From positions 1 through 64,000 of the forward strand of contig JAOBSW010000801.1 of assembly GCA_026214975.1 (NCBI GenBank): a stretch of 64,000 nt of DNA. The letters run 5' to 3'. A program made the translations under genes and the position numbers. Source of the stretch: Gentiana macrophylla (Eukaryota; Streptophyta; Magnoliopsida; Gentianales; Gentianaceae). Shown piece after piece: positions 1-13,514 of this stretch. The notes under the pieces are model-generated. The model did not search any database. It saw only the letters and a program-made list of their open reading frames with translations, and had not been told where the DNA came from. Within the stretch, counting starts at the first letter, position 1; every line of letters starts with the position of its first letter.

Positions 1-682
1 CCTAAAATAACATTATAGGCCGAGGAGCTTTGACTACCACATAGTTTAACTCAAGGGTCCTTCCTTTCTTGCCATCCTCGACTGCTGTGAGTAACTTTAT
101 CAATCCCATAGATGAACCGCTAGCCCTGCGGAACCTAAAAAAAGAGTCGCCATAGAGCTAGGTCCTTCTCTTTTAGCTTCATTGCCTGAAAATCCGAGTA
201 ATACATGATGTTTATCATACGCCATTGTCGATGCAGCACTTGACACACGGTCTCGACTAATCACCGCCTCGATAACAAACCCTTCACTATGACTCCGAGA
301 CTTGGGGATATCATCTGGGGTCCATACCCGACTTTTGTCGAAACCTCATTTGCTTACGCTCTCTCGAGTCAGCCACCGGTTCTCGATCGCCTCGGTCTTT
401 ATCATTCTCCTGGCCCAAGATCGTGATAACATAATCGCTCGGGTCGATTATCATCGCATTTGTCTCACCATAGCTATCTCTCGTTATTTCTATCACGATC
501 CGGAGATCGATTCCGCTGAGGTGATCGATCTCTCCGTCTTTGAGCATCTCGCCTCGACACCCGCCATGATCGGGTTCTTCCTTTTGTACTTCTATGCCCT
601 TTGGGCTCATCACATCGAGATCATCGACTACTTCATCTAGCTTTCCTTCCCGAATGCGTATGTTGATGTCTCTTTCGTGTCG

Positions 683-3624
683 TTATAACCCTCTCGTGGA
701 ATGGCCTATGTCCTCATGAAATTCGCAATATTTGCTTGAATTCCTCCTTTCTCGAGGTTTCTTCAATGGTGGTGGTATTTTCGCTATGTTTTTTGAGAGC
801 ATGATGGATAGCACTTCTATTCGAGACCGATTAAGTGGGATGAAATCTTTGTCGCGCTTGGCTCCTTTCTTTCCCAATCGGTCCGAGACGGGCGCCTCAT
901 ACGGTCCTGCATCGAGGTTTTACTCGACATCCCCGCCTCCTCGGATTGATTTCTGTTCGGACCTCGATTGTCTTTCTTTGAATCCATCCGCTTGATTGGG
1001 TGTGCCTACGCACCGCCTCTCTTCCCTAACAGTAATCTGCGGCACCATGTTAACACACCCGCCCATGGTGTGAGGGACGCTCGCTTCAACTTCATGTATA
1101 ACTTCAGATACGATTTGATTGACGGATCACCAAGTGATAATAAAATACTCGATCACCATAACTAGCAAGAGGACTAGTCCATCGTAGTATAGCTTATAAA
1201 TAATCAAGGTCGATCCCACAGTGAACCAATTGTGAATCATTTTATATGTAAACAACTAATTAATCATGCCAAGAATACGTAAACGGTCCATGACCAAAAA
1301 TGACAAGAAAAGATAAAGGACACGACTTAATACATAGACATACAAGTAATTAACCTCCCCAATTATTAAGTTATCGCTTGGAATTAATGAACTATATAAT
1401 TAAACAATACTTCACAACTATTAACCCGATTCGTATTTCTCTTATATTGGCTACGCAGAGTCATCCCCAAACTAGATCTAGCCCGGTAGGCCATCTAGAT
1501 CACCGTGCTACATTACGTGACTTCGCTTCGTAGGCCTCCATCTCATATAACTCGTGACGCTTACAAAACTAGGGATGCCGATATTAACCGTGATACTTAG
1601 GCAACATTTCGTGGTTAGCATACTTCCTAGGCGATCGTGACGTCTTCGCCCCATTAACACTAACTTTTAGGTATCATGTTAATATGATGTACGATAACTA
1701 GTGCTAGCAATTCCTAAATATAACATATATCTAGATCTCACCGAAAGTCCCGAAGATCAATTCATGAGCCGACCTAGAGAGTACTATATTCGTATTTCCT
1801 AATAATACGCTTAATTAAAACAGATTTAGCTACATAGCCGTAGCCATACCTACTAAGATAAGAAATTTAGGTGGACAATCACACCATAAAGACGTGGCTA
1901 GATTGACGCTAAAACCTAAATCTTAGCATTTCTACATACGTAACGGATAAAATAGAGATTCATAAAGCAATTATATAGATCTACTAAAACACGATTTTCG
2001 ATCATACCAAAGTCATCTATAGGTCACCGGATATCAGATCGGGCGTGTGGATCCTTATAGACAAGGAATCCCCTAACGCCTCATATCGTATCCTTAGATC
2101 TACATCGCTTAGTGAAGAACGAACAACCTCAAACGATAAACAATAATTGGGGGAATTAATTACAACATAGAAGAAAGAACAAGTGAATACAAATAACTCA
2201 CATTATCGGGCTGGAAATCAGACTAAAATCGCTCAAAACTTACAAATTATGTTATGAGTCGATGTGTAAAATTTGATTAATAAGAGGAGTTTATATAGGT
2301 CAGAACTCGACTTTAGAGTAGCCGCCAACCGACCTAAATCACGCTTCCTAAACCCTAAGGAAATCTAAAATACGCCCGAGAAGCTAGGCAAAATAAGCCA
2401 ACTCACTGGCAACTAGAGCAGTGTTTCGCCGCCAAATGAGCTGCAGGATATGTCCGGGCCTTTTTCTACTTTGCTTGGTCCGTTCTCGGTCCGTTTCTGT
2501 GCATTTTTCTCCTCCAAGTCCAACTAAATCGCTCCAAATAAGCCCACTATAAATAAACAATAAAACAAGGCTTGTAATATCAAATAATATAATAAAATGG
2601 CTAATTACATAATAATGAGTCGAAACTCGTTCGGGTGTAATTTATGCATGAGACGACTAATTACTAACCACTTAAAACCCATTTAAGCTAGAATCGGGGT
2701 AATAAATAGATAATGGTGTAAATTGACCGCCATCAAGAAAGCCCTACAAACGATGTGATCGTAAGTCGATCATCCGCATCCTCACTCGCATGGCCTCGAG
2801 ATTAAATCTCTTTAGATAATCCAAGATCGTTTCATCCTTTTACCGCCTCATGTTCGCGAGGTGCGTGGTGCTTAAGTGAAACTTTTTGTTGACGATGAAC
2901 GATCCCGAAACTTATGGGCTAGCATGGCAAACCGAGATCGACCCGGTCGTAGCTTGGTAAACCATTCCCTGGCTCGACCTACGAGCAAAGGTCTCAAATG
3001 CCCGACATCGCGATCGTGATCGTGTGCCGCCCAACCTCATCCGAGACAAATACCTATGTAGATTGTCTTCCGGATCGGTAGTACCATCGTAAGGCTCTAT
3101 CTTTGGTATCTTAAACCCCTTAGGTTTAGTGGAAACTCTCGATCTCCTTCGTGAAAGGGACTCCAACCATAGCGAGACTCGAGTTTTCCCTGCATAACAT
3201 CCACTCCTCCCTAACGCCTCCTCATCCATCTTCCGATGCTTCGCTGATCTCGCATCTCTTTCTCTCTACAGTATTTGGAGGATGCACTCGACTTCATCTC
3301 CGAGAGTCCGCTTAGGTTTTTTCGCAGCTGGCCCTTCGACCGCCGCCTCGCCGCCGATCTTTCGGGCAGCCGCTCCGCTTGCCGCACCATAAACGCCTCG
3401 TTATAATCCCGACATTAATTCGCGATCCGCCTCGCCAATCGATTCACGATAGCTTGGTGTTCTCTGAGCAAGACTCGCTTTTTCTCTTTGGGGATTTTCA
3501 TGGACGGGTCCAAGATCGATCTTTGCTCCTCGTGCATCTAGATCTATCTCGCCGTTAACTGTGAGCTCTGCTGATCTCGCGGGCTTTGGATGCGGTTTTC
3601 CGGTGTTCTTTTCTTGGGAGGCAT
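683..3624 (-). pseudogene. Gypsy gag, broken and split by a solo LTR
   Basis: Capsid-precursor remnant. The N-terminal part starts at 3624 with a basic MPPKKRTP-like peptide. At 3229-2912 comes a typical plant Gypsy gag motif, KIEPYDGTTDPEDNLHRYL. The next block (about 2890-2740) contains ANMRR and LDYLKRFN, and gag then continues left of the inserted LTR at about 1130. The C-terminal block at 877-683 carries the altered zinc-knuckle-like KYCEFHEDIGH. Stop codons and frame changes separate every block, so no protein can be made. Family assignment rests on these motifs alone. Confidence 0.72.
1135..2735 (-). repeat. Solo LTR of an Athila-like family inside gag
   Basis: About 1.6 kb with TG at 1135 and CA at 2735, close in length to the 1,593-bp LTR at 60840-62432. 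It shares with the other Athila-like LTRs here the stretch reading tagtatagc / ggtcgatcccac (1185-1220), an inverted counterpart of 'accataggaatgttgcc' (about 1600-1625), and a minus-strand TATA box at about 2293-2301. No primer-binding site lies on one side and no polypurine tract on the other, hence solo. No matching 5-bp target duplication was found, so the exact ends are uncertain. Confidence 0.65.
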
Positions 3625-4513
3625 CGTGATCTTGGTGTATTCAATAGTAGAATGGCCATCCTTCTAGCGCCAATGACGATGACCGATTTAGTCACCTAAA
3701 TAATCCGGGACTTGATTGATCTATGATGAACACCCAAAATCCTAATGCCTAAAGAATAAGAATGTGTGTGTTGTGATTTGCGGCCGAGTCTAAGAATTTA
3801 TCTTAGATTGCCCACGATCTCGTTATGTTTCCAGAATCAAGCCTTACATAGTTCCCCGGATTGTGGTATTTATAATGGCAACACATGCCCTAACCCTAAT
3901 ACTAGGTCGGTTTGAGTTATTGTCATATTTACCCTTGATGGGCCTTGACCCTGCCCAAGTTATCACACCGTTAATGGGCCTTGACAAACCGTGCGGACTC
4001 GTCCTCCATGTCGATGTTGCCGACCGCGGTATTTTCGACTGGGACTCATTGTCCTACATCGCCGATTATCGATCGTCGTAGCATCGAGTCTGGGCATCGA
4101 CGTGAGTACCTTGGCATTTATCCATAATGTAAGGACCAACCGATAGACGACACGTGGAGGGGTGAAACCCTATATCGTCGGGTACATATCTATATAATTT
4201 ATTCAACATTTAAATTAGAAAAAATTTCTCCGCAAAAGTTACAAATGTAATCCAAATCTAAGATGTTGAAGAATCAAAATGCATTGCTTATATTTCATCT
4301 ATAGGAATACATTTGGCAACTATACATTATTGTTATTGCTGTTTTCTGAGCTATATTGGCAAATAAACTTACATAAAAGTAAATAATAAATGTGCGACAA
4401 AATAATATAAAATAAAACAAATAAAAAACTAAAGTGGAATAGGTGTTTAAGAATAAGTCTTTCCTTTTCAAAAGAGAACAAGTCTCTATCAAAACCATTG
4501 TTTTAGAATGATA

Positions 4514-4801
4514 CTAATTACTTCATTTTTTTTTTTCTTTATCTGTCACATTTTAGAATTTATTCTATTTTTATTTATCTGTTATTTTAATTTTTTCAAT
4601 ACATGATTTATTACTTTCCTCATTTACTAATAATTATTTACATGCCCAATAAAAATTAATTTTCAATACTAAAACTTTTTTACCAACAAAAGATTTACAT
4701 TTCCAATAAAAATTACATTTTCAATACTATATTTTAGGCATACTAATTACTTTCTTACTCATGTGTAACGTTTTCCTGATGAGATATAAAAATGGAGGGA
4801 G
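4514..4801. mobile_element. Degenerate Stowaway-like MITE
   Basis: The right end reads ATGGAGGGAG followed by TA, the usual Stowaway-type terminus and TA target. The left end (after TA at 4512-4513) is eroded. The interior is A/T-rich and contains a roughly 50-bp direct repeat around 'ccaataaaaatta'. Confidence 0.4.
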
Positions 4802-4853
4802 TACAGAGGAAAAATAAAAGTGTTTTGACAACGACATCGCTTAATAAATACTA

Positions 4854-5121
4854 CATCCGCTCTCAAAATGAAAGTCAAACTGGATTTTTTCACACGCTTT
4901 TAAGAATGTTGGTTAAATTGGTTGTGTGTCATTAATTTTGATCACATAGTCTAAATGACATTTGACCGTTATTAATGTAAAAAGTAGTGGAAAGTGGATG
5001 AGTATATAATAAACGATGGGTGAAAGGAGAAAATTGTAATAAATGCTAATTGGTTTTTAAACTGACTTACATTACGGAGCAAAACTAAAAAGTTTAAATG
5101 AACTTATTTATGGGACGGATG
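4854..5121. mobile_element. Stowaway-like MITE (268 bp)
   Basis: Bounded by TA at 4852-4853 and 5122-5123. The left end CATCCGCTCTCAAAATGAA and the right end ATTTATGGGACGGATG are imperfect inverted repeats. No coding capacity. Confidence 0.6.
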
Positions 5122-5846
5122 TATAATAGTAGATGATTACATGAAATCTTTCTACATTTCGGACAAAAAGAAATGTTATTACCATAACAAATTGTGTCAC
5201 AAAGAGTAATGCAACACGCTTTTTACATAATTGATCGTGATATGTGACTAATCCATCTTGATGTAAGGACACAATCCGGAATATTTTTAAGAATAAGACA
5301 ATTACATATTTTTTATAGGAGAAGGACAATCGCATAATTTTTATAGCGATGAAGGACAAACAAATGAATCCTGAAAATCGGTGAATCTTCCCAAGAAATC
5401 GAAATCGGTGAATCCCAAAATCGCTGAATTTCACAATGAATTTTGAAAATTAGTGGATTTTACAAAGTTGAATTTGGTGTGAATTTAAACAGTGAATTTT
5501 AACACAAGTGAATTTCGATAATGAATAAGTAGTTTTGTCATTTATTCAAAATTTTCAAAAGATCGCCCTTCTACTCAATTGATAATATTTCGCCCTTCTC
5601 CTCGCTCCCCACAGATTGACACTTTTTTGAATTAATCAAACATATATAAATACATTATACGTACAGATATATAGCAAGTATACATCATGCACACGATTCA
5701 ACAATATTTGCTCCATCTACCACTCCAAATGTTTATCACTATTGATTAAAGTGTATGATTTTTTTAGAGGAAGTGTATGATTTATTGATTGTTATATATC
5801 CACCATGATCGATGGTGATAAGAGTGTAAAGTGACAATAAGGTGTA

Positions 5847-6109
5847 CTACTTCCGTCCCAAAATATAAATCCGTTAAAATTTTTGAATTTGTCCTATAAT
5901 ATAAATCTATTAAGAATACCAATGTAGCATTTATTATATTTTTTTCGTTTTACCCCTAATTTATTATACACCCACCTACTTTACAAGTATTACATTAATG
6001 AGACTCAAAGAGTATTTTAGACTTTTATTATTATAATTAATGACATTTAACAACTTTCTTAATATGTATAAAAAGTCCTAAATGGATTTACATTTTAGGA
6101 CGGAGGTAG
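5847..6109. mobile_element. Stowaway-like MITE (263 bp)
   Basis: TA duplication at 5845-5846 and 6110-6111. The terminal inverted repeats are clear: CTACTTCCGTCCCAAAATAT on the left, and on the right the complement of the same word ending GGACGGAGGTAG. Best preserved of the MITEs in copy A. Confidence 0.75.
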
Positions 6110-6360
6110 TACATATATGAATATGAAGCAAATGTATCACTAAATTGTGTATAAAAACATGTTAATGTAACTTTGTTGTGTAATATTGTCGTGAAACTAA
6201 CATTACTCTATACGATAAATCCACTTTAAAGTTTAAACATATAAGAAGGCCATATTTAAATTCTAATATTTTTGGTTAATTACTTTTAGATTTATGTTTC
6301 AATGGTTTCATTAAAGATCTGATATAACTGGTAATTGTTCTTACAAACATTAATCTAGTA

Positions 6361-6650
6361 CTACATTTGTCTCAAAATATAAATCCATTTAGACATTTTC
6401 ACACATTAAAAATTGGTTATGTGACATTAATTTTAATGGTAAAAGTCTAGAATACCTTTGATTATCATTAATGTAAGTTGTAAAGTATGTGAATATATAA
6501 TAAATGAAGAAAGTAAAAAAAAAGAAAATGTAATAAATACTCTATTTGTATTCTAAATTGATTTATATTATATGATTACATGAAAGATTCTAAATTGATT
6601 TATATTATATGACAAATTTAAAAGCCTAAACTGATTTATATTTTTAAATA
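6361..6650. mobile_element. Stowaway-like MITE, right end eroded
   Basis: The left end CTACATTTGTCTCAAAATAT follows TA at 6359-6360 and matches the neighbouring MITE family. The interior shares 'gtgacattaattttaa'-type sequence with 4854-5121. The right terminus has decayed and the end is approximate. Confidence 0.45.
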
Positions 6651-6837
6651 CGCAATTTATTTTTGTAATATAAACATTTGTGGGAAACGAGAACATGTCC
6701 TAGGCGAATGTTTCAACTTTAATAAATATTTTAACTTGCTATAAATTTTTTTGAGGGGTAACTTACTATAAATTTGATTCTGCAATCATTGTCGTGCCAG
6801 TTGAGAAGCAATTAACTTATGTTAATATTTTTTGATT

Positions 6838-7019
6838 TTTTTTTCCAAACTAAATACACACTCACCAATCTTAACTAAACTATATCTCAAGCGGGACTCA
6901 ACCACACACACTCATCTTAACTAAACTACATGCCCCAAGCAGCCGAACCCTGCCTCCCCGTTGAAATCCCTAGTTAGATCCTAGTGGGTAACCACTAGGG
7001 TATGTATCTAAGTACTAAC
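6838..7019. mobile_element. Small insertion flanked by 11-bp repeat
   Basis: The 11-bp word ATTTTTTGATT occurs at 6827-6837 and again at 7020-7030, bracketing 182 bp absent from copy B. The insert contains the local inverted repeat CTAGTGGGTAACCACTAG. The superfamily is not identifiable. Confidence 0.35.
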
Positions 7020-7541
7020 ATTTTTTGATTGAATAACATATAATGAGTTAAATTAAAATATCATATTATTATACCATTAGTAATAGTAATAAGTCAACTT
7101 TTTTGTTGTTGTTGTTTAAAATAATAATTATCTGAGAATAACTATTAAGGAAACGATCTAAAATTACATTTAAGTGAGTGAAAAAAACGTTACACAAGGA
7201 AACATAACTAAATATCATAACATATAACTTGTTACTATTCTCTAATTACCCGAGATGATGTTACAACTAAATTAAGATACCTGAGATGATGTTACATTTG
7301 AATAATACCCATGTTACGACTGCACGATACTCTCAACACGGGACTTTGAATAATACCCATGTTGAGACCACAAAGTAGAATAACTTTCTTAAAACATTGT
7401 TTGGCAGATACCCGACAACACATAATCATGCTCGGTTTCGTGGAACTTAACATAAACAATATTAAAACAACTTATAAGCATAATCTTTAAACTAAAAACG
7501 CAACCTTCAAAACTAAAAACAGAACTTTTTTGATAGAAGAA

Positions 7542-9009
7542 TGTCACGGATTTTATCTAACAAAACAAACAAGTAATAAAATTTATAAATCCGGTATTCC
7601 CAAGTGTAGGGATCGTAGTATAGCGATTAATACCGGAGTCGATCACATGGAATCGGGGTATCTAGTTCATTAATTTTCCTAAGGTTGTTACCATTATTAT
7701 TAAACCTAATATAATAAAACGAAAAGATAAACTGGACAGAGGATTGTCAGTTCAAAGCCAGGAAGGATAAAAGCGATAATAAATAAATAAAACTATAAAC
7801 GAGGAAAAGCAATAAAAACGATGATCATGGTGATTAAACAATTGAACAAGTAATTATCCACCGATCCCGCAACCCTTAATTTCCTCTCTAAAGTTGTCTT
7901 GTGATGATCTAATTAAAGATGTGGTTCACCTATCAAAGGTATGAATTTCTACTCTCGTAGATAATTCGCCTATCAATCTCTCATCTCTCGATATATAAGA
8001 TTGACGCTCTCAAACCAAGGTGTAAGATCTCTCAATCTAGCAACCTAGAAATCTAACCTCTCAACTCTCGTTATGTCAAGGTTAAAAATCCCATCTTTCC
8101 TATGGTGATCTAAGGTTTACACCGACTCTCGTCATACGGTAAACATCAATAACAATTCATCTTTCGATTTTGATTGCATAGCACATAAGCATAGGAAAAA
8201 TACAACTTGAATTAAAAATCACAAAACAAACTCAAGATTGAAAAGAAAGAACCTGCTGAAACGGATTTAAAGAACTTGACAAATTGTTTAGCCTTCAATC
8301 ATCCAGCAAAAACAGAAACGAAATAGGAAGTGACTAAAAACAAGAAAAATCGCAACCTCAAATTCCTCCCAAAGCGGGGGGGCCGCTAGGTTTTCTCCTA
8401 ATGGTTGTGTATCAATAGGTCTCAATAATGTGTGATTAGGGTTGGAATCCGCGCTGCTATTTATAGATGTTTAAGTCGGCCAGGGCTAAGTCGGCGGACG
8501 GACGCCCGTCCATACCTTCTGGACGCTAGTTCAGCTGCTTTGGACGCTAGGGCAGACGCTCGTCCATACAACGTCCAAACTCTCTATTCTGATTTCTTCT
8601 CCTGGACGCCAGTCTGCTTTGATGGACGCCAGTCCACTCTGGACGGGACTTGGACGCTCGTCCAATGTGATCCAAATTCGAAATCTTCAACTTTATCTCT
8701 TTTCTTCTAGCCAATTCCATCCTTATCTCTTTCTCATCAATTAAATCCGACTTGATCATCTTTTAATCCTCTTTTTGGTCGAAATTGTGTATCTACAATA
8801 CATCAAACACATTGCAAAATGTAGTATCTTCCAAATCAATATAAAACCATCAATTTTACACATAAACCATACAATTTTACAACTAACCCATTAAAACATC
8901 ACTTGCTCAATATTTCAATATAAAGCTCGATTTCTATGAAAAACATACGAATATGGAGAGAATTGTTACAAAATATATCCTTATAAAACGTATAAAACCA
9001 CCCTTAACA
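7542..9009 (-). repeat. 3' LTR (minus strand), 1,468 bp
   Basis: Begins TGTTAAGGGTGG at 9009 and ends ...CCGTGACA at 7542 on the minus strand. A minus-strand TATA box (TATAAATA) is at about 8459-8466, with the GGACGCTCGTCC-type word cluster (8496-8664) just upstream of it. 'gatcgtagtatagcg ... gtcgatcac' at 7610-7650 is the counterpart of the R/U5 end seen in the other families here. Confidence 0.75.
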
Positions 9010-12000
9010 ACTCCCCACACTTATCTTTTGCTCGTCCCGAGCAAAACAAAAACAAAACCAAGGCTCCAAAAAGATAGACATCTCGCATAATATAGCATAG
9101 ATCCAATAAATCAGAGGTTCACCACTGTGTGTGTGCAAAGCCATAGAAAACTTCCACTAAATCCAAACTTGAGAAACTCAAAGCAAAACTAGCTAATACC
9201 CCCTCGTAGACTAGCAATAAATGACACTCATAAGTTGTACCCTACAAACGTGACATATCCCGAAAAGGATGATCGAATATATCTAGGGCCTTTCTGAAAT
9301 ACTCAGAGGATAATCCATACAGCATATCTATCAGTTTCTACTGGGGATAAGATAGACGATAACTTAGTCTTATCTCTAATTCATACCACTTCTTTATATA
9401 AGTTGATTTAATCACTTCACTTTAAACACACATCAGAATGAGCTGTTGCCCTGTCATAGCAGAATAGGATATTCGAGATATACCCTACCTTACTCCAATC
9501 ATAAGGCAGCTTCTTCTGACTGTCGTGAGCTTTTGGTCATCATAGTGGTATAGGACATACGTGGTATACCCTATCGCACTCAAATCATCGACTAGCTTCC
9601 GACACACCCAATACTTCTTCATATTTTCCAACTTTTTCATTTGACAATAAGTTACGTGTTACTTATCACATTCAAACCTTAGATATTCACAGTATATCAT
9701 ACTTCGGATCTAAATACAAACTATCATAAGTCTCACGATATATACGTAGCACTAAGCACATGACTTATAAGATAACCGTAAATCACTCGCCAAAAGGGTG
9801 TAACTTTATAAATTAGCTCCTCGCTCACAATGGCTCGTGAAAAATAGATCTCCGTGAAACAACTAACTTATCAAACATATGATATATAGCATGTATGACT
9901 ATAAAAATAACGTAACAAAGAATCGAATTGCCTACTCGACAAAACAAAAACAAAAATGTCGAAAAATTTCAAAATTCTAGCTCACTTTTTAGCTCATTTT
10001 GCATAGAAACATTGCATAGAAACATAACGAATTAAGCAAATGTATAGATACATATCAAATCATTCCCCTTCCCCACACTTAAACTACAACATGTCCTCAT
10101 GTTGTGCAGAATTAAAGAAAAGATAAAAGAACTTAGATGATTTGGTAATGAGATGAAGATAGGCTGAAGAAGGATAGATAATCGATCCGCGGTTCCGAGG
10201 CACGAGATGTCATATGTATTCCTCTCCGATTCACTTCAAGGCCAGCTTAACAAGAACAACTAAAAATATGCCCGCACCACTCAAAGAAATATGGCAAGAT
10301 CTCGGGAACACGGGGAATATAACATGGCAAAAATAATTATAGACAAGAAATAAGCACATGATATAATGGCTCAGATTGAAAAATCACCACATTGTGGAAA
10401 GTACAGACACCTAAGCGCCAAATATAAAGCCGTAAGCTTTACAATACAAATAAGGATAGAGATTAAGGACACTACAAAATAGCAGGATTGTAATGTGTAA
10501 AACACATGGAAAAGAAGTCGAGAGACTTTTTCAGATTAAGCTCATGTAAAGATGGAACATATACATGGAACATTACTTAAATAGCAGGCTATAGTGCACT
10601 ATACTTAAAATATATTACAATGCAATCTACATGATATGCAATTATATATAAAAATGTCGATGTGCTCAGCTGGAGAGCAAGTTGGGAGGGCAACTCTACA
10701 AAGTGACTACGGCCCGTGCAGTAATCGTAAAATGAAGGACATAAAATAAAAGTGGTAGCAGACGGCAAGTCGACAAGAATTACCCTCAAGAAAAATAGAA
10801 AAACAATGCAACTAGATGACATGCAACTAAATGATATGCAAAAATAAAAGAAAGAAAACTAGCCCACTCATTTGCAACACGACATGTATATCATAAACGC
10901 CTCACCAAATAATGATAGTTTACGATAAACGACAGTACTATTCATTATATGCGTGTAGACGCGCCTTAAGACTCATCAAAGGTGATAGCATTATGGAAAA
11001 CCAACCATTAGCTATACTAAAACAGATATAACTCGTAAGCCAAAGATAGTAGCAACGGAAAACCGACAGTAGCTACCCATATGAGTTACAAAAATAACAA
11101 GAAAACACATAAGTCTCAAAGCTCACAGGATTCATCACAACGATATGTAGCATACGGAAACCGACATTAACTATTAAATAACAATAAGAACAGTTATAGC
11201 ATACGAGAACCGACATTAACTATAACATGCATAGATGAATCATGTATATAAAAGTTAATCAATTATTTAACATGGATCGGTAGATGGAAAGATGTAAACA
11301 TGCAAGTTCAGAACATCTACGTAAAAATAACTAGCCACAGAAGCTCATATGGAAGTATCCACGTCAAATAAAGCATTAAAAATCAAGTTAAGAAAAATTT
11401 GAACTAAGCATCTCATAATCACGACTTACCTAACACTCCACTAATAAAACAACTAAGTGTGTGTGAATGAATTTCATGACACCTCTTATAAGTGCATCCC
11501 AAGAATCGAGAGGTAAATGGGTGTGTAAGATAAAGAAGCCATGCCACAACGAAGAACGTTAAACACAAACAATACTCTAACATGGACCGCAATAGATGGA
11601 AAATGCCACAGAGGCTTAAAGTAAAGCATCCAAGTCGTGGGTGAAAGAATGCAAATTTTATTACTATATTCATCACAAACCCTTAACATTTTAAAAATCT
11701 GGGTGGTTGGACGGCCGCTCATGTGTATGGACGGGCGCCTAGTCTCGATTTATGAACTGGACGGTCGCACGTCCAGGTTCTGTAAAAGCATATCCAGAAT
11801 AAGTGGGGTTGGATGGACGGGCGTTCACTTCTCTGACGCACGTCCGGAGGCCACACAGAGTGGACGGGCGTTCAGAAGAAGTAGACGCTCGTCCGGCACT
11901 AGAGTAATGCGCACCAAACAGAAACTCGACCTATATCATAAACCTTAGATACACTTCATACATCATAAAACCTAGAAGCTTTAAGAAACCCTAGTTTTTA

Positions 12001-13012
12001 TTAGGAAAAGAAAACCTAACCCTAGAAGAAAAAGAAACCTAATAAACCCTAATGAACAAACCCTAGTAAAAAAAACTCCCTAAAAAAAGAACTCGCCATC
12101 TAATTCACGTTTCACAAATCGAGTTAAAAAAAATTTGCACATTCTTAACCCAACGGTCATCGAAACACGGCAAAAAAAAAAAAAAAAACTCTCAATTTAT
12201 TTAACGCTACTTTTATTGAAAACTACCTAAAAAGATACGGAAACAGAAACCTAAAACTAAACTACGAAAAATTTAAAACAGAAAAACAGAAAACACTAAA
12301 AAGAAAGAAAAAAACGTGTTGAAATCTTCTGAGCCCAAAATGGAGGGGAAAACAGTGGATTTTGACCTCGAAAACGGCACTGAACGGCCGTAGGCGTTCA
12401 CCACGTCGTCGGCGTCGGAAAGAGCTTTCCGAATTGGGGTCCTGCGCGCCAATCGGATACTCGAGCCGAAAGTTATGGCCAAAATACTAACAAGTGCTAA
12501 AACGATCCCTTTTATCCAAAAATTTGACCGCGAAAAACGTGGAGTCAGATGATTCAACCTCAGAACCCTACCTACGAAACCTACCTACGAAAAACGAAAC
12601 CCTAGTACATTTATTTAATAAGCAAAAGAAAGACAAACCAAGATATCTACCTAAAACAAAAATAAATATTTTAGCTTAAAAATCGGTGATGTGATAAAGC
12701 AGACGGGCGCCCAAGTTACTAGGACGGACGCTCGCTCGAGAGAAAGAATATGACGGGCGCCCAAGTTATCGACGCTGCTCGCTCGGGCAAAACACAACAG
12801 AGACGATCGATTTGGACGGACGGGCGCCCAATAGCTCAGACGCCCGTTTACGCTCAAATCAAGCACATAAACGCCGCTAAACATGAAAACAGTCCAAACA
12901 AAACACTAAAACTAAACAAAACCCTAATTGGAACCTAATCACAAAATACTTAATATGGAGAGAATTGTTACAAAATATATCCTTATAAAACGTATAAAAC
13001 CACCCTTAACAA
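7542..13012 (-). mobile_element. Athila/Tat-like LTR element with one LTR reduced to 61 bp
   Basis: Inserted in the chromovirus LTR with a perfect 5-bp target duplication AAGAA at 7537-7541 and 13013-13017. The minus-strand 3' LTR is 7542-9009, preceded by a purine tract (AAGTGTGGGGAGT) at 9010-9022. At the other end only the outer 61 bp (12952-13012) matches the LTR, exactly; sequence then diverges. No primer-binding site, gag or pol is recognisable in the 3.9 kb between. A second purine-rich motif with 'ATGAGGACATGTTG' lies at about 10063-10105. 11700-11900 and 12695-12855 hold GGACG/CGTCC word clusters like those in the LTR. Confidence 0.75.
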
Positions 13013-13514
13013 AGAACTCATTACCTTAGATTATGAGGTACTCTAGCAATTTATGAATCTACGAACACCAATTACAAAACATTTAAATTTAACATTTTAT
13101 ATCAAAAACTACGATTTTACGATAACGAACCCTAATTTTAAGTATAGGGATGAACCGAACAGCAGCAGATTAGGGAAAATACCTCGCTGAAAATATCAGA
13201 TTGTTTGGATAAAATTATTCGTCTCTTTGTTGTGATCGTTTCGACTGTTTGTATCTGCAAAACGGATCAACGAAACAGTTTAAAACAAATGATTTCCCTT
13301 TACCTGTATATTGCCGATGTGAACGGAATACAAGTTGCAGCCGCAAGTACTCTGACCAAATTCCTTATAAGAATTACCGGGTTTTACATACTCCCTTCCT
13401 TATAAGAAGTTTCGCCCTCGAACTTGACGTATCTGGCGAAGAATCCAAAGCAAAGACTCTAGAAGGTCCACATGTCTTGCCTTGAGGAGACGCTGAATGA
13501 GGGTTAGTCTGACA

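Larger units (their letters stand above)
1..4190 (-). mobile_element. Ty3/Gypsy LTR retrotransposon, 5' part, minus strand
   Basis: On the minus strand the order is a putative 5' LTR/leader (about 4190 to 3640), a gag start at 3624 and decayed gag down to about 680; the rest lies left of the window. A leader motif, TTGGCGCTAGAAGGA, is read on the minus strand near 3655-3675 and resembles primer-binding regions of plant Gypsy elements, but I cannot assign the tRNA. The right edge is placed near 4190 because sequence from about 4195 on is shared with the duplicate at 42110. The other terminus is outside the window, so no TSD can be tested. Gag style suggests a Tat-like lineage; this is an inference. 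Confidence 0.7.
4195..7289. repeat. Segmental duplication copy A, proximal flank
   Basis: Blocks 4195-4500 and 7030-7289 align by eye, in the same order and orientation, with 42110-42460 and 42780-43045. Shared landmarks are 'atacatttggcaactatac', 'acttacataaaagtaaat' and 'acataacatataacttgtt'-type strings. The middle (4507-7019) is unique to copy A and consists mainly of MITE-like insertions. 5390-5560 is a low-complexity stretch rich in 'ggtgaatc'. I see no gene here. Confidence 0.7.
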
